A stretch of 12,665 nt of DNA. It comes from Clostridiales bacterium. GTDB taxonomy: Bacteria; Bacillota; Clostridia; Oscillospirales; Oscillospiraceae. Both the position numbers and the translations under genes were made by a program. Of this stretch, positions 7,083-12,665 are shown in pieces. Each line of letters starts with the position of its first letter. Within the stretch, counting starts at the first letter, position 1. Location: assembly GCA_012516225.1 (NCBI GenBank), contig JAAYWX010000186.1, positions 1-12,665 on the forward strand. The letters run 5' to 3'. A model generated the notes under the pieces. It was given only the letters and a program-made list of their open reading frames with translations. It ran no database searches and was not told where the DNA came from.

Positions 7083-7089
7083 AAAGGGG
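7083..7089 (+). promoter_or_regulatory. Shine-Dalgarno site supporting a TTG start for the DUF421 gene
   Basis: AAAGGGG (continuing to GTGAT, close to the full anti-SD complement AAAGGAGGTGAT) lies 8 nt before TTG at 7098. The upstream GTG (7089) overlaps it and the ATG (7092) is only 2 nt away, so both are too close for initiation. Confidence 0.65.
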
Positions 7090-7097
7090 TGATGATT

Positions 7098-7784
7098 TTG
7101 GGAATCGTATTTATAAGAACCATGATTATTTATCTGTCGCTTCTTGTCGCCATGCGGCTGATGGGCAAACGCCAGTTAGGTGAACTGGAGCTGTCGGAGC
7201 TTGTAATAACGGTACTCATCTCGGACATAGCTGCGCATCCTCTTCAGGATATAGGCATACCGCTGATGAACGGCGTGCTTCCTATAATTATTCTTCTCTG
7301 CTGCGAACTTATCATATCCGGTGTGATAGTGAAAAGCTCGCGAATAAAGGCGCTTTTATGCGGCAAGCCCAGCTTTTTAATTATTGACGGTGTAATAAAT
7401 CAAAAGGAAATGCAAAAAAACCGTTTCACTCCGGATGAACTTGCAGAAGAACTGCGCTCCCAAAGCGTTCTTGACATAAGCAAAGTCAAATACGCAATTT
7501 TGGAAACAGACGGGAAATTGAATGTAGTGCTGTTCCCGCCGGAACGTCCGCTTACCGCCGGACAAATGCAAATTGCGGAGGATGACACAGGTTTTCCCGT
7601 TATAGTGATAAACAACGGACACATAATACGAGAAAATCTGAGCATCTGTGGCAAAAACGAGGAATGGCTGCAGAAAGAGCTTACCGCAAGGAAAGTGAAA
7701 AGTGCAAAAGATGTTTACCTCATGTCCGTCAACGGTACAGGTCAGATCTATTTTGCAAAATCGGAGGAGAAAAATGAAACGTGA
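7098..7784 (+). CDS. DUF421 (YetF-like) membrane protein
   Basis: A protein of about 228 residues with three N-terminal membrane segments (about residues 2-19, 33-50 and 55-75) and a soluble C-terminal part. Family hallmarks are the RLMGKRQLGELELSELV stretch after the first helix, ISDIAAHPL, and the soluble motifs CGKPSFLIIDGVI and FTPDELAEELRSQSVLDISKVKYAILETDGKLNV. Members (B. subtilis YetF, YrbG, YkjA) are widespread in spore formers and some sit in the spore inner membrane; the biochemical role is unknown. I choose TTG at 7098 because of the Shine-Dalgarno spacing and because the resulting MGIVFIRT matches typical DUF421 N-termini; GTG 7089 and ATG 7092 are alternatives. Its 3' end overlaps the DUF4363 gene by 11 nt, so the two are translationally coupled. 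Confidence 0.88.
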   Translation: MGIVFIRTMIIYLSLLVAMRLMGKRQLGELELSELVITVLISDIAAHPLQDIGIPLMNGVLPIIILLCCELIISGVIVKSSRIKALLCGKPSFLIIDGVINQKEMQKNRFTPDELAEELRSQSVLDISKVKYAILETDGKLNVVLFPPERPLTAGQMQIAEDDTGFPVIVINNGHIIRENLSICGKNEEWLQKELTARKVKSAKDVYLMSVNGTGQIYFAKSEEKNET

Positions 7785-8151
7785 ATATATAGCAGCCGCT
7801 CTGATTACAGCTATTTTTGTCATCTCCGTTTTTAACACCCATTATGTTGAAAACAAAACAAGAGCGCTGACAGAAGACATAGAAAGCGCGGAACAGCTTT
7901 ACAACAGCGGAGATGGCAGTGGCGCCGCGTCTATTGTGGAAGACTCCATGCAAAAATGGCTTGGCTGGGACTCATACGCGCATATTATGCTGCGTCACAG
8001 TGAAGTAGACCTTGTAACCGACGCTTATTTTGAGCTTTTGTCCGATCTGCAGAGCGGCGAAACCGTTCCGAAAGCCGCATTCGGCAAGCTTAAAGAACAG
8101 CTCCATAGCATTTCAATAATGGAAAAAATAACGATAGGGTCAATTTTTTAG
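7774..8151 (+). CDS. DUF4363-type membrane-anchored protein
   Basis: A 125-residue protein with one N-terminal hydrophobic helix (about residues 5-21), short basic residues before it, and a mostly helical, acidic outside domain. The N-terminus MKREYIAAALITAIFVISVF and the pattern HSEVDLVTDAYFELLSDLQSGE...FGKLKEQLHSISIMEKITIGSIF resemble DUF4363 proteins. In many Clostridia these are encoded next to DUF421 genes. The ATG at 7774 has GGAGG at 6-nt spacing; the longer frame from 7702 would lie inside the upstream gene. Function is unknown. A partnership with the DUF421 protein at the membrane, perhaps in sporulation, is inference from the coupling. Its TAG stop overlaps the stop of nrdR on the other strand. 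Confidence 0.8.
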   Translation: MKREYIAAALITAIFVISVFNTHYVENKTRALTEDIESAEQLYNSGDGSGAASIVEDSMQKWLGWDSYAHIMLRHSEVDLVTDAYFELLSDLQSGETVPKAAFGKLKEQLHSISIMEKITIGSIF

Positions 8152-8606
8152 CTCTTTTTGTCAAGCAATTTTGAAAGCTCCTCGAAAAAAGTATTAACAT
8201 CCTTGAATTGGCGGTAAACCGAGGCGAAACGGACATAAGCAACCTCGTCAACGTCCTTCAGCCTGTTCATAACCATCTCGCCGATTTCTGTTGTCGTAAC
8301 CTCACGTTCAAGTGAGTTCTGAAGCTCTTGCTCTATGTCATCTGAAATTTTTTCCAGTGCCTGAATCGAAACAGGCCGCTTTTCGCATGCTCTGAGCATA
8401 CCATTCATAATTTTTATCTTATCGAAAGCCTGCCGGCTTCCATCGCGCTTTACCACCACAAGCGGCAGGCGCTCCATTATTTCATATGTTGTAAATCTTT
8501 TCTGGCAGGCAAGGCATTCTCTCCTGCGGCGTATGGTTGCGCCTTCTTCCGCCGGGCGCGAGTCGATTACTTTGCTTTCGGCATAACCGCAAAAAGGACA
8601 TTTCAT
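8148..8606 (-). CDS. nrdR: Transcriptional repressor NrdR
   Basis: A 152-residue protein with an N-terminal zinc ribbon, MKCPFCG (Cys3, Cys6) and ECLACQKRF (Cys31, Cys34), joined by the conserved DSRPAEEGATIRRRREC. An ATP-cone follows from about residue 49 (VVVKRDGSRQAFDKIKI) to about 139. NrdR senses ATP/dATP and represses ribonucleotide reductase genes by binding NrdR boxes; none of its usual targets lie in this window. Length is standard. The ATG has AAGGTG at 7-nt spacing. It follows rnmV after a 157-nt gap that holds a candidate promoter. The gene runs tail to tail with the DUF4363 gene, overlapping it by 4 nt, and no terminator is visible after it. Confidence 0.97.
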   Translation of the reverse strand: MKCPFCGYAESKVIDSRPAEEGATIRRRRECLACQKRFTTYEIMERLPLVVVKRDGSRQAFDKIKIMNGMLRACEKRPVSIQALEKISDDIEQELQNSLEREVTTTEIGEMVMNRLKDVDEVAYVRFASVYRQFKDVNTFFEELSKLLDKKS

Positions 8607-8662
8607 TATTGTTCACCTTCAATTCCAGTTTTTCGCCGCTGCGAAACAACAGTCTCTGCCGT

Positions 8663-8671
8663 ATTGTACCA
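8663..8671 (-). promoter_or_regulatory. Candidate extended -10 promoter for nrdR
   Basis: TGGTACAAT on the - strand (8671-8663) fits the extended -10 form TGn-TATAAT with one mismatch. No good -35 is seen at 17 nt (TAGCGC). The leader would be about 50 nt and contains a small perfect hairpin, TTTCGC/GCGAAA (8631-8646 with a CGCT loop). No matched pair of NrdR boxes is apparent. Confidence 0.4.
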
Positions 8672-8763
8672 CATTTCAATTTAGAGCGCTACATTTATTT
8701 GTATGTGACCTTCATTTTTAACTATATATATCTTTCTTGCACAAAAAACATCAGATATCTAAA

Positions 8764-9348
8764 TCAGAGGCAAAACATTTTCAAGAACTCTTCTCTTGTC
8801 ATAAGGGCGTTAAGGACATCCAACAGCGCATTGACCGAGATTTTTTCAGGCAGACCAAGTTCTTTCAAAAGCGCAAGCCTTTTTTCGGCGCTTCCGGCTC
8901 CTCCGGAGAACCCAAGCGCGTATAAATCTGCCTTGCTTATCTGTTCCGCCGGTTCGCGGATTTCCGTTTCAACCGCCGAAACTCCCGCCCTTGCAAGCGC
9001 TTCAAGAATAACCTCGCGGCTCATTCCCTCCACTCCAAGCTTTCCTTCTCTTGATGGAGCGTTTTTTCGTCTTTCCTTCCCGTATATGTCCGGAATATAA
9101 GCGTGCTTAATAAGTTTTGAATCTATTGCGCCTTTCAGATAGTTCCTTATTATAAATCCCGCCCCATCGCTGTCAGTAAATATGACAAGGCCTCTTTTTT
9201 CTGCAAGCTTCCTTAGAAGGTTCAGTTTCTCCTTATCCGAAAATATGCCGAACCCCTCAGTTTCTATTATCGTACCATCAATAATCTGGCTGAGGGTGTT
9301 TTTGTCATACCGTCCTTCTACAACGATAACCTCGTTTACTCTGAGCAT
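8764..9348 (-). CDS. rnmV: Ribonuclease M5-like Toprim protein
   Basis: A 194-residue protein with an N-terminal Toprim domain: VNEVIVVEGRYDK (catalytic-type Glu11) and VIFTDSDGAGFIIRN (Asp59, Asp61). Then follow HAYIPDIYGKERRKNAPSREGKLGVEGM (82-109) and a C-terminal region resembling DUF4093 of clostridial RNase M5 proteins. RNase M5 makes the final cuts in 5S rRNA maturation, acting on the precursor bound to ribosomal protein L18. Classical RNase M5 has DPD in the second motif; here it is DSD, and EGRYD replaces the usual EGxDD. Overall order and length still fit (usual about 180-190). The ATG at 9348 lies inside the end of holA (13-nt overlap) with GGGAG at 7-nt spacing, implying translational coupling. 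Symbol assigned by family; activity not proven. Confidence 0.88.
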   Translation of the reverse strand: MLRVNEVIVVEGRYDKNTLSQIIDGTIIETEGFGIFSDKEKLNLLRKLAEKRGLVIFTDSDGAGFIIRNYLKGAIDSKLIKHAYIPDIYGKERRKNAPSREGKLGVEGMSREVILEALARAGVSAVETEIREPAEQISKADLYALGFSGGAGSAEKRLALLKELGLPEKISVNALLDVLNALMTREEFLKMFCL

Positions 9349-10391
9349 TTTTTCTCTCCCACAGCAAGTCTGAGCAGAAGTTCTTTCAAAATATCCTCGT
9401 CATCTTCAGATGAGCTTTTCATCCTATAATCGCTTTCAGCACAAAGTTCCACCGCCGATTTAAGCTGCTCCGTCGTAAACCTCGAAGCTGACTTAATAAG
9501 CTTTTCAGCTATAAACGGCAGTTTTATTCCGCAACTTTCCATTATAAAATCTCGTCCAAGTCCTGCATCAAGCGCCGTCCTTGCCGTATAAAGTCTTCTC
9601 ATCTGAAAACCTATCATGGCAAGTATTTTAATAGGATGCTCATCCGAAAGCAAAAGCTCTGCCATAAGTTCAGCGGCCGCATCATAGTTTTTTTCGGACA
9701 GGCGCTCCGTAAGTTCAAAAACGCTTGCTTCCGGTATACGCTGTGCCGCTATTTCAATGTCCTTCTCCGTTATAACTTCGCCTTTGGCCGCAGCGGCGAT
9801 TTTTTCTATTTCCGGTATCAGTCCCGTCATCAGTTCTCCTGATGTAAAAATCAGCTTCTCGCACTCTGTTCTGCCGATTTTTTTGCCCAGTGCGGAAAAG
9901 CGCCGGGTTATCCAGTTTATAAGAAGTCCCTGCGGCTGTGGCGTAAATTCTATGGCACAGCCAAACTTTTTCATAGTTTTGACCGAATTCAGCCTGCCGT
10001 CCGGCTCACAGCCTTCCGGAAGGACAAAAACTGCCGTAGCATAGTCGGGTATATCTGAAACTATGGATTTCAGGCGCTCCAAATGCTCTTCCTTTATGGA
10101 ATTGACTTCAAAATCCCTTACTTCGACAAGTGTTCTCTCTCCTAAAAAAGGAACCGTTTCAACAGCTTCTGCAAATTTTTGCAAATCCAGAGGGGAACCG
10201 CCTATCTTGTGGTAATTGAAATCTTTGCCGCCGTTGCCAAAACAGAGCTTTTTTATTTCATCCAAAAAGCTCTCTCTCAGATAGTTTTCCGCTCCCCAGA
10301 GCATATAAAGTCTCTGAGGTCCCTGTTCTTTCAATTCCCGCAGAAGAAAACCATAATCTGTCTTTTCGTCTTTCTTATCTTTCTTAGTCAA
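9336..10391 (-). CDS. holA: DNA polymerase III subunit delta
   Basis: A 351-residue clamp-loader subunit that opens the beta sliding clamp at replication start. After a lysine-rich head (MTKKDKKDEKTD), the sequence QRLYMLWGAENYLRESFLDEIKK and then FLGERTLVEVRDFE are typical of HolA domain I. A lid segment at about 186-215 and the C-terminal collar with DEHPIKILAMIGFQMRRLYTARTAL follow. Length is normal for the family (about 330-350). The start is TTG at 10391, overlapping the last 8 nt of comEC, with AGGAGG at 6-nt spacing. comEC followed by holA is a classic Firmicutes arrangement. Translation should be coupled to comEC upstream and to rnmV downstream. Confidence 0.95.
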   Translation of the reverse strand: MTKKDKKDEKTDYGFLLRELKEQGPQRLYMLWGAENYLRESFLDEIKKLCFGNGGKDFNYHKIGGSPLDLQKFAEAVETVPFLGERTLVEVRDFEVNSIKEEHLERLKSIVSDIPDYATAVFVLPEGCEPDGRLNSVKTMKKFGCAIEFTPQPQGLLINWITRRFSALGKKIGRTECEKLIFTSGELMTGLIPEIEKIAAAAKGEVITEKDIEIAAQRIPEASVFELTERLSEKNYDAAAELMAELLLSDEHPIKILAMIGFQMRRLYTARTALDAGLGRDFIMESCGIKLPFIAEKLIKSASRFTTEQLKSAVELCAESDYRMKSSSEDDEDILKELLLRLAVGEKKCSE

Positions 10392-12665
10392 GCTGCCCCT
10401 CCTCTCCGTCTATCCTGAAACATATATTACCCATTCTATCTGTCCTAAGTATTTGCATTCCCGCCGCCTCGAAGCGTCCAAGCGCCTCGGAAGACGGATG
10501 CCCATAGCTGTTGCGGCCACAGGAAACCACGGCATATTCGGCTTTAAGCGCAGCGAGCATTTCGCTGCCGCTGGAATACTTGGATCCGTGGTGGCCGGCA
10601 ATAAAAACTTCCGTATCCGGCAGCCTATGGCCTTTCAGAAAGCGTTCTTCCTCATTAATATCTGCGTCACCTGGTATAAATACCTCAAAATTTCCTATAC
10701 GTCCGAGGAACATCAGGCCATATTCATCCTGACTTATTACCGAATAAGCCTCAATGCTCAAGTTTTCGGCTGATATATCGGCATCTCTCTGTATTATGTA
10801 AACCTGTGTGCCGCACCTTTCTGCCATATTCAATATTTCGCTACGGGCAGTTTTGCCGTACGACCCATCGGGAATAAACAGGCGCTTAACATTTATTTTC
10901 CCCATCAGTGTGGTTACACCGTTGACATGGTCTTCATCGAAATGCGTAAGTGCGAGAATGTCAATTGTATGATGTCCGTTTCTGAGAAGGTACGAAGCAA
11001 CCGTATCCCCCGCGCTGACGTTTTTCCCATTCCCGCCGCAGTCTATTACTGCCGTTGCTTTGCCGGAAATAATTACTATGCTCTGTCCTTGACCGACATC
11101 AACAGCAGTCATGCTGCTGTAATTATGCCTTGCTCTTGCTTCTGTTAAAATAACAGCACAGCACAGCAGAGATATGGAAAGACAAGTCGGAATAACAGGA
11201 CGGAAGCCTCTTTTTCTGCTCAAGGCAAAGCAGGCAATGAAAACTGCATATGAAATTGCAATCCAATATCCAAAAATACTTTCTCGAGTATAAACTGCGC
11301 CGTATGGAAGCTCTGCTGCCATACGAACGACTTCCATAATATATCCCGAAAAGACGCCTGTCAAAGTTCCGGCAAGCTTTCCAATAGGCAACCAGACCAT
11401 TCCAAAAACGCAGGATGCATAGCCAAGCGCAAAACATATTGAAACAGCCCAAAAAACAAGCACATTCACTATTATTCCTATAACGGAAACATAACCGAAA
11501 TAAAAAGCGGACAAAGGCATTGAGAAGGATATCGCCCCCAGCGATGAGGCAAACGCGGCGCAGATTGCAATAAGCGCCTTTCCTGCTGCTCGGCTGAAAA
11601 TTCCTTTTCCCGATTTGAGGAATTTAGCCCTTATTTTCTCTGCAAGGGGCTCATAGATTCTCGGAGATATGATCAATATCCCCATTGTTGCCAAAAATGA
11701 AAGCTGGAGTCCCGCGGAAGCCGCTGCATTTGGGTTTATCATAAGCATTGCGGCAAGGGCAAGCGAAAGGGATGTTATGCTGTCATTTTCCCGCCGCAGC
11801 AGAGGTGCGGCAAGAGCCATAATCTGCATACAGGCCGCTCTTACGACAGAAGCAGACGCCCCTGCAAAAGGAATAAAGAATATAACCAGAGGAATGCCGA
11901 CCATAGATGCCGTTTTCCTCCGTTTAAATATCATCTGCACGAACCCCGCGAGAAAAGCGACATGCATGCCTGAAATAGCCACTGTATGAAGTATCCCGGC
12001 TTCTGCCATCTGTGAATAGAGAATAGGATCTCCGCGCAAAAGTCCCGTATCTCCGGTCAAAAGTGCTGTCATGAACGGTGCCGCCCTTTCAGAAAATACG
12101 CCGAGAGCGCTCTTCTTCACCTCCCGCGCGGCGGTCTGCGGGAAATATAGAAACTTAGACGAGCTTTTTCCAACAACTTCTATTTTGCCGTCAAGATAGC
12201 ATTCAAGATAAATATTGTCGGCGTTCAGTTTCCCATACGGCTTACCGTAACGGTTGTCCGCCGGCTTCATGTTAACGTCCGCGGTTATAAGATCTCCCGG
12301 GCACAGTTCCGGAAGCTCTTTGTCAAAGCAGTATAATATGGCCCTAAGCTTCGGGACATTATTTCCCGTCAATCTCATTATTACTGTGGAATATGTACCG
12401 TGTTCTTCCGGGTAATCCTCAACTCGTGCCGAAACCGCCAGTTCTTTTCCCGCCGCCTCACGCGCGGGCAGCGTCTTGAAGTTGTAAGAGCCCCAGCTCG
12501 CCATAAAACCTGCTGCTGCTGAAATTGCTGCCAGCAGAAAATATGTCCGCGCATCTCTTTTCAGCAAAAACGCAGCAAATGAAAGCGCGGCGCATAAAGC
12601 CGCAGAATAAAGGTAAAATTCGGGAGCAACGAGATAATATGCAGCAAATACTGCCGCCGAAAACG
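10384..12665 (-). CDS. comEC: ComEC/Rec2 competence DNA-uptake channel protein, 5' truncated
   Basis: The frame is open up to the window edge, so 759 C-terminal residues are visible and the true start lies beyond 12665. The TTG at 12567 is inside the N-terminal hydrophobic region, because the upstream codons encode more membrane-type sequence (AAVFAAYYLVAPEFYLYSAA). The order is: N-terminal membrane helices, an OB-fold/DUF4131 region (about residues 60-165), and the Competence domain with AISGMHVAFLAG and about eight helices. Last comes a metallo-beta-lactamase-like C-terminal domain with DVGQGQS, THFDEDH (metal ligands, near 10928-10947), AGHHGSKYSSG and GRNSYGHPS. ComEC carries single-stranded DNA across the membrane in transformation; the C-terminal domain is a proposed nuclease. 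All key metal-site motifs are intact, so the gene appears functional. No other com genes lie in the window. It is followed by holA with an 8-nt overlap. Confidence 0.96.
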   Translation of the reverse strand, partial: FSAAVFAAYYLVAPEFYLYSAALCAALSFAAFLLKRDARTYFLLAAISAAAGFMASWGSYNFKTLPAREAAGKELAVSARVEDYPEEHGTYSTVIMRLTGNNVPKLRAILYCFDKELPELCPGDLITADVNMKPADNRYGKPYGKLNADNIYLECYLDGKIEVVGKSSSKFLYFPQTAAREVKKSALGVFSERAAPFMTALLTGDTGLLRGDPILYSQMAEAGILHTVAISGMHVAFLAGFVQMIFKRRKTASMVGIPLVIFFIPFAGASASVVRAACMQIMALAAPLLRRENDSITSLSLALAAMLMINPNAAASAGLQLSFLATMGILIISPRIYEPLAEKIRAKFLKSGKGIFSRAAGKALIAICAAFASSLGAISFSMPLSAFYFGYVSVIGIIVNVLVFWAVSICFALGYASCVFGMVWLPIGKLAGTLTGVFSGYIMEVVRMAAELPYGAVYTRESIFGYWIAISYAVFIACFALSRKRGFRPVIPTCLSISLLCCAVILTEARARHNYSSMTAVDVGQGQSIVIISGKATAVIDCGGNGKNVSAGDTVASYLLRNGHHTIDILALTHFDEDHVNGVTTLMGKINVKRLFIPDGSYGKTARSEILNMAERCGTQVYIIQRDADISAENLSIEAYSVISQDEYGLMFLGRIGNFEVFIPGDADINEEERFLKGHRLPDTEVFIAGHHGSKYSSGSEMLAALKAEYAVVSCGRNSYGHPSSEALGRFEAAGMQILRTDRMGNICFRIDGEEGQLD
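10398..10403 (-). promoter_or_regulatory. Shine-Dalgarno site fixing the TTG start of holA
   Basis: AGGAGG on the - strand lies 6 nt before TTG at 10391, within the last codons of comEC. The next in-frame ATG is far downstream inside conserved sequence, so the TTG is the credible start. A rare start codon with a perfect Shine-Dalgarno site suggests output tuned by coupling to comEC. Confidence 0.75.

Noticed and set aside
6911..7097. Lysine riboswitch in front of dapF
   Set aside because: Only about 100 nt of leader would be available and no multi-helix junction or terminator is visible; the lysine riboswitch is much longer.
8700..8763. Terminator after rnmV (T-run TTTTTT near 8745-8750 on the - strand)
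   Set aside because: The only symmetry before it is AGATATCT, which has no loop; no stable GC stem precedes the T-run.
12565..12567. TTG as the start codon of comEC
   Set aside because: The frame stays open to the window edge and the upstream codons encode further typical membrane residues, so the real start is outside the window.

Overview
This 12.7 kb window looks like chromosomal housekeeping DNA from a low-to-moderate GC, Gram-positive anaerobe of the class Clostridia (Oscillospirales-like; the family-level guess is inference). The reasons are strong Firmicutes-type Shine-Dalgarno sites, a TTGACA/TATACT sigma-A promoter, RNase M5, NrdR, a YtrA-type GntR regulator with its ABC transporter, the DapL route to meso-diaminopimelate, and a DUF421/DUF4363 pair. 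There are no rRNA or tRNA genes, insertion sequences, phage genes or CRISPR arrays. Eleven genes are intact and the two outermost are cut by the window edges.

Layout, left to right. (1) Bases 1-648 (+) hold the 3' part of a U32-family (TrhP/YrrO-like) tRNA-hydroxylation gene, ending in a perfect 12-bp bidirectional terminator and a second hairpin. (2) Bases 746-2584 (-) are a compact three-gene operon: a GntR/YtrA-type repressor, an ABC ATPase and an ABC-2 type permease. Its sigma-A promoter is overlapped by a nearly perfect 41-bp palindrome that is very probably the repressor's operator. (3) Bases 2876-6910 (-) read dapF, dapL, glmS, ending in a strong terminator at about 2767-2817. The three enzymes make cell-wall precursors: meso-DAP and glucosamine-6-phosphate. 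(4) Bases 7098-8151 (+) hold a divergently transcribed, overlapping pair, a DUF421 (YetF-like) membrane protein and a DUF4363 membrane-anchored protein of unknown function. (5) Bases 8148-12665 (-) read comEC (5' end beyond the window), holA, rnmV and then nrdR. The first three overlap each other and should be translationally coupled; nrdR probably also has its own promoter.

Functional themes: the right part serves DNA uptake and replication, 5S rRNA maturation and deoxyribonucleotide control; the centre serves peptidoglycan precursor supply; the left part is a self-regulated efflux or stress transporter. I did not find a convincing undescribed system. The items most worth a second look are the palindromic operator-promoter, the coupled DUF421-DUF4363 pair with a TTG start, the divergent promoters that share -10 bases, and the tail-to-tail stop codons at 8148-8151. 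Several starts were moved from the longest possible reading frame to internal codons with good Shine-Dalgarno spacing (permease, GntR, dapF, DUF421, DUF4363), and comEC was extended to the window edge.
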